A DNA stretch of 64,000 nt from Gemmatimonas aurantiaca (GTDB lineage: Bacteria > Gemmatimonadota > Gemmatimonadetes > Gemmatimonadales > Gemmatimonadaceae), in NCBI RefSeq assembly GCF_037190085.1, contig NZ_JBBCJO010000010.1, forward strand, positions 186,001 to 250,000. Direction: 5' to 3'. Positions within the stretch are counted from its first letter, which is position 1. The number at the start of each line of letters is the position of its first letter. This document shows, piece by piece, positions 17,601-25,858 of the stretch. The notes beneath the pieces are model-generated. The model saw only the letters and a program-made list of their open reading frames with translations. It was not told the origin of the DNA and did no database searches. Position numbers and translations under genes: made by a program.

Positions 17601-17845
17601 TCGATGTGCTCGACATCGTTGACCGTGGTCGTGACCGCCCGTTCATAGGGGGTCCCGAACCGGCGTTCCATCTCCTCGGGCGGAAGACCACTGTAGGACC
17701 AGATGACCGACACCACCGGGATGTCGAGCTCCGGCAGGATGTCCGTCGGCATCCGGATGGCCGAGAGCACACCAAAAAGGACCACCAGCAGCGCACCGAC
17801 GATGAACGTGTATGGGCGCCGCAGGGCGAGTTGTACAATCCACAT
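14651..17845 (-). CDS. RND family efflux pump permease (HAE1/AcrB type)
   Basis: 1064 residues, the usual length, with the classic 1 + 5 / 1 + 5 helix layout and two large periplasmic loops. It starts R-R-P-Y-T-F-I-V, with P-x-D-I-L-P-E-L-D-I-P after the first helix. Helix 4 holds the proton-relay pair D-D in V-G-V-L-V-D-D-A-T-V-G-I-E-N, and the G-R-D-F-F-P segment opens the second half. The proton-driven pump probably exports hydrophobic drugs or metabolites with the adaptor encoded after it. The C-terminal half is of the MdtB/CzcA-distant type rather than the heavy-metal subgroup; the substrate is unknown. Confidence 0.92.
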   Translation of the reverse strand: MWIVQLALRRPYTFIVGALLVVLFGVLSAIRMPTDILPELDIPVVSVIWSYSGLPPEEMERRFGTPYERAVTTTVNDVEHIESQSLSGLTIIKVFFQPGARIESAVAQLAATAQSILRIMPPGSTAPFIVRYNAANVPVLQLALGGDSLSEQQLYDLGTNGIRTRLATVRGASVPLPYGGRARLINVDLDPAQLYARGLSPTDVSDAVSAQNLVLPGGTAKIGEREYIVRLNGSPDLVEALNDLPVRMVNGAMVRVRDVAHVRDGNSIQTNIVHRDGVRGALVTVLKSGGASTIDVVNRVRNALPGVMATLPTALKVDVLADQSLFVKAALKGVVVEALIAACLTAAMILLFLGSWRSTLIVALSIPLSILCSVTVLSMLGQTLNVMTLGGLALAVGVLVDDATVGIENIHRVQEHEPDIEKAILDGAGQIAVPTLVSTLAICIVFVPIFFLSGAAGSLFRPLAMAVVFAMLASYAISRTLVPTLVRYAMQRERALEARRAGMPKRPGPFARLHHDFEERFERWRIQYRHAITAMLEQPGRLLMTAGLVVVSAAALTPWLGRDFFPTVDAGQIRVHLRAPVGTRLEETARIVAAVENRIRDLIPPGDLATIIDNVGIATSGATNLAYSDNPTIGVTDADLLIALTGHRTGKTADYARAIRRMVRDEFPDVLVFFQSADIVSQILNAGLPAPVNVQVVGANRAENITIARAIERRLKEVPGAVDVYLQQRLEAPQLNITVDRARAASLSLTQREVANDLLISLASSGQTQPNVWLNPQNGVQYSVNVQTPQYRVASLEDIGRTPILGAAGVSAGATPQLFQNLISVERGSSVGIISHYDVAPVYDIYASVLDRDLGAVASDIDVVLDSLKESLPRGTTLVMRGQVASMRASYAGLATGLVFAIVLVYLIMVVNFQSWLDPLIIACALPPALAGVVWALHACGNSLSVPAFMGAIMSMGVATANGILVVSFANERMAAGLTAPEAAIEAAATRLRPVIMTALAMIVGMVPMALGLGEGGEQNAPLGRAVIGGLVFATFATLTLLPFVYSRLRAHRRGPVLSLELTS

Positions 17846-17950
17846 GGCAGAGGAGCGGGAGACGCCGGTACCGCGGGCGTATCCGACTCGCCCGGCACTG
17901 AGATTCTACGTGGCACCCCCCGAATACGCTCCGGGGTGTGACGGAAATGA

Positions 17951-17980
17951 AACGGGGTGGCCAGCAGAGGCCACCCCGTT
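17951..17980 (-). terminator. terminator of the metalloprotease operon
   Basis: AACGGGGTGGCC (17951-17962) pairs perfectly over 12 bp with GGCCACCCCGTT (17969-17980), leaving a 6-nt loop. Read on the minus strand it is followed by a T-rich GTTTCATTTCC. It lies between the end of the metalloprotease pair (18059) and the RND gene start (17845). Confidence 0.7.
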
Positions 17981-18058
17981 CGTCATGTCACAACCCGATC
18001 GTACGGGCGGGCAAGCGTCGACTTGCCGTCGTCCGTGACATCCGGCCCCACTGATTTT

Positions 18059-20665
18059 CTACTTGTCGGTATCCAGCATGGTCTTGATCTGATCGCGGGC
18101 GTCCTGCATGTGAGCCCGCGAGGCCCGGTCTCCGGTACGCCCGATCGCGGCGGTGAGCTCCCGATCGAGCGTCCGCATCTCGTCCTTCACCATCGCCCGG
18201 AAGTCCCGCGGCTGCACCAGCGGCATGCCCAGCAGCTGTGCGATCTGGGCCTCGACCGGCGAAGGCGCGGGGGGCTTGATCTTGGCCGCCATCATCTCGA
18301 GGTAGTTGTTCTGCAGCCGCCGACGGTAGGCCGTGACCGGCTTGCCACTCGCCAGTTCGCTCCAGAGGCCGCGGCGCACGTCGGAGAGCATCTCGCCCAG
18401 CGGGTACACGTTGGCCTGGTTGGTGGACGTGGCTTCGATTTCCACCAGACGCTGCAGCTTGGCGTTGGCGAGCAGGCTGTTCAGCGTGCGCGACTGGGCG
18501 TTCACGACGCGGTTGATGTTGCCTTCCGATTCCAGCCGGCGCAGCGTCGGCACGTCGATGAGATAGGTCGGCGTGGTGAAGACCTGATCGACGAGGAATT
18601 TCACGGCGGCTTTCTGCCGGGTGCGTGACACCGGCGTCCACACCGGACCGCTCTGACTCTGCCGCTTCTCCTGTCGGTCGAGACCGCCCACGATCTTCGT
18701 CACGTGGTTGGCTTCGAGCGCCCACTGGCTGATGACGCCGTTGTAGGTGGCACGCAGCAGGGAGAAATCGGCGGTCTTGTCGCCGCTGGTGGCACCATCC
18801 ACCAGCTTCATGACGCGGGCGAGGTTCTTGAAGCCGAGTGTGGTGGCGCCCACCGCGTCGGCATCACCCACCGCTTCCGACTGTTCACCGGGATCGGCGC
18901 CGCCGGCACCGGCGTCATTCGCGAAACGATACCAGGGGATGGTGTCCTGCATGCGCGCCCAGGCATCGAGCTGTCGCAGTTCGGACTCCGGCGAGGTGGC
19001 GCCCGGAATCGGCGAGTATCCCCACATCACGGCGTACTTGTCGTACACGCCCACCTTCGGCACCAGATCGGACAGCGGAATGTTGTCTTCCGGTTGCGCG
19101 ACGTAGTTGAACCGCGCGTAGTCCATGATGGATGGCGAGTGTCCCATCTTCGCCACCCACGTCTTCGAGCGGATCGAATCCAGCGGGTACATCGAGCTGC
19201 TCTTGAAATTGTGCGGGAAGCCCAGCGTGTGCCCGACTTCGTGTGCCACGACGAACTGGATGAGACGGCCCATCAGCGAATCGGGGAACGGGAACGTCTG
19301 CGCACGTTTGTCGAGATGCCCCACCTGCGAGAAATACCAGTCGCGCTGCAGGTCGAGGATGTTGTGATACATCTGCACGTCGGCATCGATGATCTCGCCG
19401 GTGCGGGGATCGACCAGGCTGGGTCCCTGCGCATTGGCCACCGGCGACGGCAGCCAGCGGATCATCGCGACGCTCGCGTCCTCGCCCGAAAAATCGGGAT
19501 CGTTGGGCGCTTCGCCGGCCACGATGCCTTTGGCAAACCCGGCGGTTTCGAACGCCGGCTGCCATTCCTCGATGCCCGCCTTCACCCACGGCACGAGCCA
19601 GGTGGGCGTGGCGGGATCGACATAGTACGTGATCGGCTTTTTCGGGACGCAGAGGTTGCCCTGTTTCCGGTCGGAGCACTCGAGGCGCCAGCGGCTGATG
19701 TAGCGACGCGGCAGCACGCGCTGTTCACGTGAGCCGAAGTCGGTACGCGTGCGCGAGAAGAATCCGACCCGTTCGTCGGCCAGCCTCGGCATCATCGGAT
19801 CATCCGGCAGCCGCACGATGGAGAACGTGTATGCTTCCGTCGTGCTGGTGGGCGCGCCGCCGCCGAAGATCGGGAGCGAGGCCGCGCCGGGTGTCGCCTG
19901 CGGGGTGAACGTCTGGATGGCGGTGACGTTCACGTTGCGGGAGAACGCCGAGAACTTGTCCACGAACGACCGTGATGCATCGACCACGGCCCGGCGGCCA
20001 TTGGCGGTGAACTCCTGCACCCCACCCACGAACAGTCGCGTCACGTCGATCACCGCCGCGCTGTCCTTGCCGTACGCATCGACATTGAACGCGGCGATGA
20101 TCGGATAGAACTGGATCAGCGACATCGCGCGTTCGGTCTGCAGCGTGGTATCCGACGCCACGTTGTTGTAGTTGACGTCGCGCAGCAGGATGCGGTTGTC
20201 CCGGCGTTCGAAGCGCACGAGCCGTGTGGGACCGTTGGTGCTGCCGGTGATCGCGGCATTGGTGCCGGCCAGCACGGTGGTCACCATGAAGTCCTTGCCG
20301 AGCTGCGACGCCGGGATCTCGAAGTAGAGGCGCGCACCGATCTGATGCACATCGAAGACGCCCTGCTTCGAGCGGGCACGCGCCGTGATGACGGACGCGT
20401 AGGGGCGCGGGGTGGGCTCTCCCTGCGCACCAGCCAACGCGCCGGCCAGCGCTCCGAGATTGGGCACACCGGCCGGCGGTTGTCCCCCCGTGGGCTGTCC
20501 GCCACCCGGTTGCCCGGGGGCATTCTGGCCCGCGGGCATTGCCGCCGGTGGACGATTGTTGGCGGGGGTCGCGGCCGGTGCCGGCTTGCTGGCCGGTTTG
20601 CACGCGGCGGCCATCAGCGCGGCCGCCGCGAGGGGCATGACATGCGGAATGAGGTCGCGACGCAT
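18059..20665 (-). CDS. zinc-dependent metalloprotease lipoprotein (DUF5117/5118 type), copy 2
   Basis: 868 residues. The signal peptide ends in a lipobox (L-M-A-A-A-C, Cys about residue 22), followed by a long Pro/Ala/Gly-rich linker. The catalytic domain carries H-E-V-G-H-T-L-G-F-P-H near residue 475, the extended HExxHxxGxxH zinc motif, and a downstream S-I-M-D-Y Met-turn-like segment. The layout is the DUF5117 - metzincin-like - DUF4953 architecture common in Bacteroidetes and Gemmatimonadota. A membrane-anchored periplasmic or surface peptidase is likely. It is a close tandem paralogue of the next gene, whose stop it overlaps by one base (TGATG). Confidence 0.88.
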   Translation of the reverse strand: MRRDLIPHVMPLAAAALMAAACKPASKPAPAATPANNRPPAAMPAGQNAPGQPGGGQPTGGQPPAGVPNLGALAGALAGAQGEPTPRPYASVITARARSKQGVFDVHQIGARLYFEIPASQLGKDFMVTTVLAGTNAAITGSTNGPTRLVRFERRDNRILLRDVNYNNVASDTTLQTERAMSLIQFYPIIAAFNVDAYGKDSAAVIDVTRLFVGGVQEFTANGRRAVVDASRSFVDKFSAFSRNVNVTAIQTFTPQATPGAASLPIFGGGAPTSTTEAYTFSIVRLPDDPMMPRLADERVGFFSRTRTDFGSREQRVLPRRYISRWRLECSDRKQGNLCVPKKPITYYVDPATPTWLVPWVKAGIEEWQPAFETAGFAKGIVAGEAPNDPDFSGEDASVAMIRWLPSPVANAQGPSLVDPRTGEIIDADVQMYHNILDLQRDWYFSQVGHLDKRAQTFPFPDSLMGRLIQFVVAHEVGHTLGFPHNFKSSSMYPLDSIRSKTWVAKMGHSPSIMDYARFNYVAQPEDNIPLSDLVPKVGVYDKYAVMWGYSPIPGATSPESELRQLDAWARMQDTIPWYRFANDAGAGGADPGEQSEAVGDADAVGATTLGFKNLARVMKLVDGATSGDKTADFSLLRATYNGVISQWALEANHVTKIVGGLDRQEKRQSQSGPVWTPVSRTRQKAAVKFLVDQVFTTPTYLIDVPTLRRLESEGNINRVVNAQSRTLNSLLANAKLQRLVEIEATSTNQANVYPLGEMLSDVRRGLWSELASGKPVTAYRRRLQNNYLEMMAAKIKPPAPSPVEAQIAQLLGMPLVQPRDFRAMVKDEMRTLDRELTAAIGRTGDRASRAHMQDARDQIKTMLDTDK

Positions 20666-23241
20666 CAGTCCTTCTTGTCCAGCATGGTCTTGATCTGATC
20701 GCGTGCGTCTTCGAGATGTGCCCGGCTCATGCGATCGCCCGTGCGGCCGATGGCCGACGCGAGCTGCGTGTCGAGCGCCCGCATCTCACTCTTGAGAATG
20801 GCGCGGATATCGGCCGGACTCACCGGCGCCGGTCCGAAGCCGGCGGGCGCGCCACCCTGTCCACCGGCAGCCGGTGTGGGCGGATTGATCTTGGCGGCCA
20901 TCTGCTCGAGATACACCCGCTGTAGCCGTCGACGGAACGCATCGATCGGTGCACCGGTGGCGGTTTCCTTCCAGAGACCCCGACGCAGATCGGCCAGCAT
21001 GTCGGCCACCGGATACACTTCGTTGCGCGACTTCGCACGCGCTTCGAGTTCCACCATGCGCGCCAGGCGATCGTTGGCCAGCAGCGCGGTGAGCGAACGC
21101 GCCTGCGCGGCCCCCACGCGGTTCAGCGAACCGTTCGCCTCGAACTTACGCAGGATGTTGTCGTCAAGCAGCCACGTGGGGGTGACGTAGGCGTTGTCGA
21201 GCAGGAACTGCACCGCGTCCTTCTGGCGCTGCGGTTCCACGTTGCGCCACACCGGTCCCGTCTGCCCCACGCGCTTCTGCTGACGGTATTCGGCACCGAC
21301 GATGCGGGACACGTGCGCGAGTTCCGTGGCCCACTGGTTCACCGTGCGGCCATACAGCTCCTCGAGATTTTCGTACGTGTCGCCTTCCTTCCACGCGGTG
21401 GCGCTTTCGAGGAAGCCCATCACCCGCTTGAGATTCCTGATGCCCAGGGCGGTGGCGCGCACCGCGTCGGCATCACCCACGGCCTCGGACTGCTCCGCGG
21501 GGTCCGCCCCCTGGGCACCGGCGTCGTTGCTGAAGCGATACCAGGGGATCGTGTCCTGCATGCGTGCCCACTGATCGAGCTGACGACGTTCGTCTTCGGG
21601 CGTGCGCGCGCCGGGAATCGGGCTGTATCCCCACTTCACCGCGTAGACGTCGTACGGTCCGACCTTCGGAATGAGATCGTCGAGTGCGATGCCGTCCTCG
21701 GGCTGGGCGACATAGTTGAAACGGGCATAGTCCATGAGCGTGGGCGTGTGGCCCATCTTCGCCACCCACGTCTTCGAGCGCACCGAGTCCAGCGGATACA
21801 TCGAGCTGGCCTTGAAGTTGTGCGGGAAGCCGAGGGTGTGACCGACTTCGTGCGCCGTCACGTATTCGAGCAGGCGGCCGGCGAGCGTGTCGGGGAAGGG
21901 CAGCTTCTGCGCACGCGGATCGAGCGGCCCGACCTGCGTGAAGTACCAGGCCCGCGTGAGATTCATGACATTGAGATACGTCTGCACGTCGGCGTCGAGA
22001 ATCTCGCCGGTGCGCGGGTCCTTGAGCGACGGACCCACGGCATTCTCGGTGGCCGACGGCAGCCAGCGCACCATGCTCACCGTGGCGTCTTCACCCGAAA
22101 AATCGGGATCGTTGGTGGGCGCTTCGGCCGCGATGATACCCTGATAGAAGCCGGCCGCCTCGAATGCCGGCTGCCAGGCTTCGATGCCCTTGCGGATCCA
22201 CGGCTTGAGCCAGGCCGGGGTGGCCGGATCGAGGTAGTACGTGATGGGCTTCTTCGGCACGCAGAGATTGCCGACCTTCCGATCGCTGCATTCGAGACGC
22301 CAGCGCGAGATGTAACGACGCGCTTCCACGCGCTGCGTCGCGCCCGAGAAATCGCGCTGCATCACGCCGAAGTATCCCACGCGGTCGTCCTGCAGCCGCG
22401 GCATCATGGGATCTTCCGGCAGCTTCGCGATCGAGAAGGTGTACTTCTCGGTGGTGGGCGCCGTGGCGTTCGCGCCGCCCGGGCCACCGGGACCGCCACC
22501 GCCGGACGCCGCGCCCTGCGGTGTGAATGTCTGCACGGCAGTGACGTTCACGTTGCGCGAGTAGGCGGCGAACCGTTCGATGTACGAACGCGCGGCATCG
22601 ACCTGCGCGCGGCGACCCAGCGCCGAGTATTCCGGCACCCCGCCCGTGAACATGCGCGTCACTTCCACGACCGCCGAGCTGTCGGGGCCATAGGCTTCGA
22701 TGTTCAGCGCCGTGAGGATCTTGGTGACGCCGATGAGCTCCGCCGCGAGACGCTGCGACGCGGCGGTATCGGCGATGATGTCCCGATAGGACGCCTCGCG
22801 CACGAGTACGCGATTGTCGCGTCGTTCGAAGCGCACGAGATTGTTGCCACCCTGCGTGCCGCGGATGCCGATTTCGTCGGGCGTGCCGGCCAGCGTGGTG
22901 ACGACGACGTAGTCCTTTCCGAGTTCGGTGCGCGGGATCTCGAAGTAGAGACGTGCGCCCACCTGATGCACCTTGAAGACGCCGTTCTTCGTGACCGCGC
23001 GGGAGGTGATGACGGCGCCGTACGGGCGAGGTTGCGGATCCTGGCCGGAGGCACCAGGGGCACCACCGCCGGGCTGTCCGCCCGTCGGTCCTGCCGTCGG
23101 GGCCGGACCGGCGGCCGGTCGGGCCGCCGCGGGTGCCGGCGCCGGCGTGGCGGCGGGTGGGGACTTGGGCGCGCAGGCGCCGAGCGCGAAGCCGACCGAG
23201 GCCAGGCCGGCGGTGGCGAAGGCAGAATGAGCGTAACGCAT
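20665..23241 (-). CDS. zinc-dependent metalloprotease lipoprotein (DUF5117/5118 type), copy 1
   Basis: 858 residues from ATG 23241, chosen because it gives a lipoprotein signal (F-A-L-G-A-C-A-P). An upstream frame to 23337 would place 32 residues before it. A Pro/Ala/Gly-rich linker of about 60 residues follows. The zinc motif H-E-V-G-H-T-L-G-F-P-H lies near residue 462 with T-L-M-D-Y after it. The two copies share long identical stretches such as R-S-K-T-W-V-A-K-M-G-H and Y-A-R-F-N-Y-V-A-Q-P-E-D, so duplication is clear. Differences cluster in the linkers and near the C terminus. Both are probably exported digestive or regulatory peptidases; substrates are unknown. Confidence 0.88.
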   Translation of the reverse strand: MRYAHSAFATAGLASVGFALGACAPKSPPAATPAPAPAAARPAAGPAPTAGPTGGQPGGGAPGASGQDPQPRPYGAVITSRAVTKNGVFKVHQVGARLYFEIPRTELGKDYVVVTTLAGTPDEIGIRGTQGGNNLVRFERRDNRVLVREASYRDIIADTAASQRLAAELIGVTKILTALNIEAYGPDSSAVVEVTRMFTGGVPEYSALGRRAQVDAARSYIERFAAYSRNVNVTAVQTFTPQGAASGGGGPGGPGGANATAPTTEKYTFSIAKLPEDPMMPRLQDDRVGYFGVMQRDFSGATQRVEARRYISRWRLECSDRKVGNLCVPKKPITYYLDPATPAWLKPWIRKGIEAWQPAFEAAGFYQGIIAAEAPTNDPDFSGEDATVSMVRWLPSATENAVGPSLKDPRTGEILDADVQTYLNVMNLTRAWYFTQVGPLDPRAQKLPFPDTLAGRLLEYVTAHEVGHTLGFPHNFKASSMYPLDSVRSKTWVAKMGHTPTLMDYARFNYVAQPEDGIALDDLIPKVGPYDVYAVKWGYSPIPGARTPEDERRQLDQWARMQDTIPWYRFSNDAGAQGADPAEQSEAVGDADAVRATALGIRNLKRVMGFLESATAWKEGDTYENLEELYGRTVNQWATELAHVSRIVGAEYRQQKRVGQTGPVWRNVEPQRQKDAVQFLLDNAYVTPTWLLDDNILRKFEANGSLNRVGAAQARSLTALLANDRLARMVELEARAKSRNEVYPVADMLADLRRGLWKETATGAPIDAFRRRLQRVYLEQMAAKINPPTPAAGGQGGAPAGFGPAPVSPADIRAILKSEMRALDTQLASAIGRTGDRMSRAHLEDARDQIKTMLDKKD

Positions 23242-23346
23242 TCGAGGGACTGGTAGAGAGGGCAGGGCCGGCGTCGTCGCAAGCCGGAATGGAAAATCTA
23301 CGTGATGTCCCGGGCTGATGCCCCTCGCCGCCGCCAATATGGCGTC

Positions 23347-24045
23347 TTACAGCAATCGCTCGCGGACGGATTGCACGCGGGAACGCCCCACCGGGAGTTC
23401 CATGCCGCCCTGCATGCGGAGACGATACCGGCCACCACTCTCCACGAGCAGCGAATCCGCGAGGTGCATGTTCACGAGATACGAGCGATGGATGCGCACA
23501 AACGCCGCCGGCAACACCTGCTGCAGCCGATCGAGGGTCTTGTCGTGCAGTTCCCGTCGTCCGTTCACCAGGCGCAGCGCGCAGTAGTCTCCATCGGCCT
23601 GGATCCAGGCGATGTCCTCCACCGGGATCAGGGTCACACCGTGAACCCGCCACACCCCGAGCTGACGCGCGGCACGCCCCGACGTGCGGGACGCCGTTTG
23701 TGCCCGCTCGAGCGCCTGGGCCAGTCGCGCACGGGGAAAGGGTTTGGCCAGGAAGTCGAGCACGCCCAGGGCAAACGCCTCCAGCGCACGGTCGGCATGT
23801 GCCGAGATGACGATGGTGTGAAACGTGCTGGCGATCGCGCGATGCAGCAGGGAAAAACCGTCCTCTCCCTGCAGGTTGAGATCGAGCAGCAGCACATCGA
23901 TGGGAAGTCGCCGCAACACGTCCTCGGCGTCATCCAGGGACGCCGCGCTGTCGATCGATGTGGACGACCCCAGGAGTTCGCGGCACAGGCGCACGATGCG
24001 CTGCTGCACCAGCGGCTCATCTTCGACGACGAGGATTCTCAGCAC
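23347..24045 (-). CDS. LytTR-family response regulator
   Basis: 232 residues. Residues 1-120 are a receiver domain: acidic pair in V-V-E-D-E, phospho-acceptor Asp in V-L-L-L-D-L-N-L, and K in F-L-A-K-P-F. Residues about 135-232 are a LytTR DNA-binding domain (I-Q-A-D-G-D-Y-C, R-I-H-R-S-Y-L-V-N). The start is set at GTG 24045 because AGGAG lies 8 nt before it. ATG 24063 would break that spacing and begin with residues not typical of a receiver domain. The first bases overlap the end of the histidine kinase gene, so the two form a coupled two-component system. Confidence 0.9.
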   Translation of the reverse strand: MLRILVVEDEPLVQQRIVRLCRELLGSSTSIDSAASLDDAEDVLRRLPIDVLLLDLNLQGEDGFSLLHRAIASTFHTIVISAHADRALEAFALGVLDFLAKPFPRARLAQALERAQTASRTSGRAARQLGVWRVHGVTLIPVEDIAWIQADGDYCALRLVNGRRELHDKTLDRLQQVLPAAFVRIHRSYLVNMHLADSLLVESGGRYRLRMQGGMELPVGRSRVQSVRERLL

Positions 24046-25835
24046 GTGGCGCGCTCCTGCCATCCGCGGTGCATGACGGCTCGTGGCAGCACCAGGACGC
24101 TTACCCATCGGGTGTCTTGCGGGCGTTGTTCGAAGCGCCAGTCGGTATCGAATGCGGTACGCAGACTTGCCTCGATGAAGCGGGTGCCGGTGCCGGGGGT
24201 TCCGGGCGTGGCGGTTCGTGCCGCGCCCGAGGTGCGCAAGGCCACGGACATCCGAACCGACATCCGCAGGACGAGGTGCGTGTCGCCCATGTGCTCCGCC
24301 TGCAGCAGAAAGTCGGGCTGAGGATCGATCGTGTCATGCGACGACACCACGCCCACGCCGTGCGTGAGGCCATTCTCGACGAGCGTATGCAACACACCGG
24401 GCGGCAGGGCGAGGTCCTGCCACAACGATGTCCCCTCGAGATGCAGCACGAGCGGACGGGGCCGCCCGATGGAGACAATGGCGAGGTGTGTCCGGCAGAG
24501 CGCGATCTCGTCGTCCACGGCAATCCATGTCTCTTCGCTGGCCGCGCGCACGAGACGGAACTCCTCGCCCAGCAACTCCACCATGCGACTGGCATTGGCT
24601 GGTGAACGTTCGATGAGTTCCTGCAATGACGTGAGCGTGTTCATGAGCCAGTGCGGATGAATGCTGTGGCGAAGCAATGCGGTGCGGAGGCGCGCCCGCG
24701 TCGCTTCGAGCGCCACGCTGCGCTCGGCGCCAGCCCGCAGGTATCCCGCATGGGCCAGCAGCACCGTGACGAGGATCGCGGCAAAGGCGATCATGTAGAG
24801 GCCATCGATGTAGACGGCCGGAGCGATCAGTGCGGCGGCGAGTGTCGTGCCGAGCAGCACGGTGAACATGCTGGCGGCATTGTCCGGGTCATGACGTGCG
24901 GCGCGGTAGGTGATGAGCAAGGACATGGACAGCCCGCTCACATGCAGCAGCCAACTGGCCAGATCGAACGTGGAGGCGAACACCATGATGATGAGGATCG
25001 CCAGCCCATACAGTCCCCGCTCTGCCCGTCGTGCCTTGGTGGGATGTGTGTCGAAACGCAGCGCGAAGTACGCCGGCAGCAGCAACGCCGACAGGGCCGT
25101 CAGCACGCGGATGGCCAGCAACCGCGTCCGATGCAGATCGTAGGGATAGCCCACGAGCGGCCGCCACGCCTCGAGCATCGGAAGCACCAATCCCACGAGG
25201 CAGAGACCGAGCAGCGCCCAGGCTCCCTGTCTGGCGCCGGTACGGGCGATCACCGCGCCGACATAGAGAGCCGCCACGAGCAGGCATCCCATGGCCAGCG
25301 TGGGCAGCAGCCAGGCGCGATAGCGCCTACCGTACAGATCATCGAGCGGCTGGACACCCACCTGGAGATCGGCGCGGGAAAAACCGCGACTCAGGTGCTG
25401 ACTCGATGCGCGGATGACGAGCGTGTGCGTGCCCACGGTGGCACGGGCAGGTGGTACCGGTACGATCCAATCGATGCGACCGGGTGTTTCCGTCGCCACA
25501 CTGTTTCCCACGATCCCGTTGGACGGGAGCGCTTCGGCATCCCACGTAGCTTCACTGGCGCCGCGCACACCGATGAGGATGCCCAGAGGACGCGCCGTCT
25601 CCGCGCTGGTGAGTCGGACGCGATACTGCAGCAGATACGGGCCGGTCCACATCGCCGACATCTGTCCATCGAGTGGCCGCCATTGTCCCGGTGGATCCTG
25701 CTCGAGCCGCATGCCCACCGGTTCGAGACGCACCCCCATCGGGCCGTTGCTCAGGTGGAACCCCACCAGCAGCAATGCGATGAGTGGAAACGGGATGAGC
25801 GCGAGACGCAGGCGTGACGCAATCCTGAAGGCCAT
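24039..25835 (-). CDS. LytS-type sensor histidine kinase with 7TM-like sensor
   Basis: 598 residues from ATG 25835. After an N-terminal helix comes a beta-rich extracytoplasmic part (about 40-190), then about seven membrane helices (190-390) as in 7TMR-DISM sensors. A His_kinase domain follows, with the phospho-acceptor in H-S-I-H-P-H-W-L-M-N-T-L (normally Q-x-N-P-H-F-L-F-N). The ATPase N box is L-V-E-N-G-L-T-H-G and the G box G-T-G-T-R-F-I-E-A-S-L, both recognisable but divergent. It pairs with the LytTR regulator that overlaps its 3' end. The ligand is unknown. Confidence 0.87.
   Translation of the reverse strand: MAFRIASRLRLALIPFPLIALLLVGFHLSNGPMGVRLEPVGMRLEQDPPGQWRPLDGQMSAMWTGPYLLQYRVRLTSAETARPLGILIGVRGASEATWDAEALPSNGIVGNSVATETPGRIDWIVPVPPARATVGTHTLVIRASSQHLSRGFSRADLQVGVQPLDDLYGRRYRAWLLPTLAMGCLLVAALYVGAVIARTGARQGAWALLGLCLVGLVLPMLEAWRPLVGYPYDLHRTRLLAIRVLTALSALLLPAYFALRFDTHPTKARRAERGLYGLAILIIMVFASTFDLASWLLHVSGLSMSLLITYRAARHDPDNAASMFTVLLGTTLAAALIAPAVYIDGLYMIAFAAILVTVLLAHAGYLRAGAERSVALEATRARLRTALLRHSIHPHWLMNTLTSLQELIERSPANASRMVELLGEEFRLVRAASEETWIAVDDEIALCRTHLAIVSIGRPRPLVLHLEGTSLWQDLALPPGVLHTLVENGLTHGVGVVSSHDTIDPQPDFLLQAEHMGDTHLVLRMSVRMSVALRTSGAARTATPGTPGTGTRFIEASLRTAFDTDWRFEQRPQDTRWVSVLVLPRAVMHRGWQERATC
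24054..24058 (-). promoter_or_regulatory. Shine-Dalgarno deciding the LytTR start
   Basis: AGGAG on the minus strand with an 8-nt gap to GTG 24045. It lies inside the histidine kinase coding region, which fits coupled translation. Confidence 0.65.
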
Positions 25836-25858
25836 GTGGGGAAGGTAGCACACCCCTG

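Noticed and set aside
21313..23256. 647-codon plus-strand frame
   Set aside because: It is antisense to a metalloprotease with a full zinc motif, and its Arg/His/Gly-rich translation has no domain.
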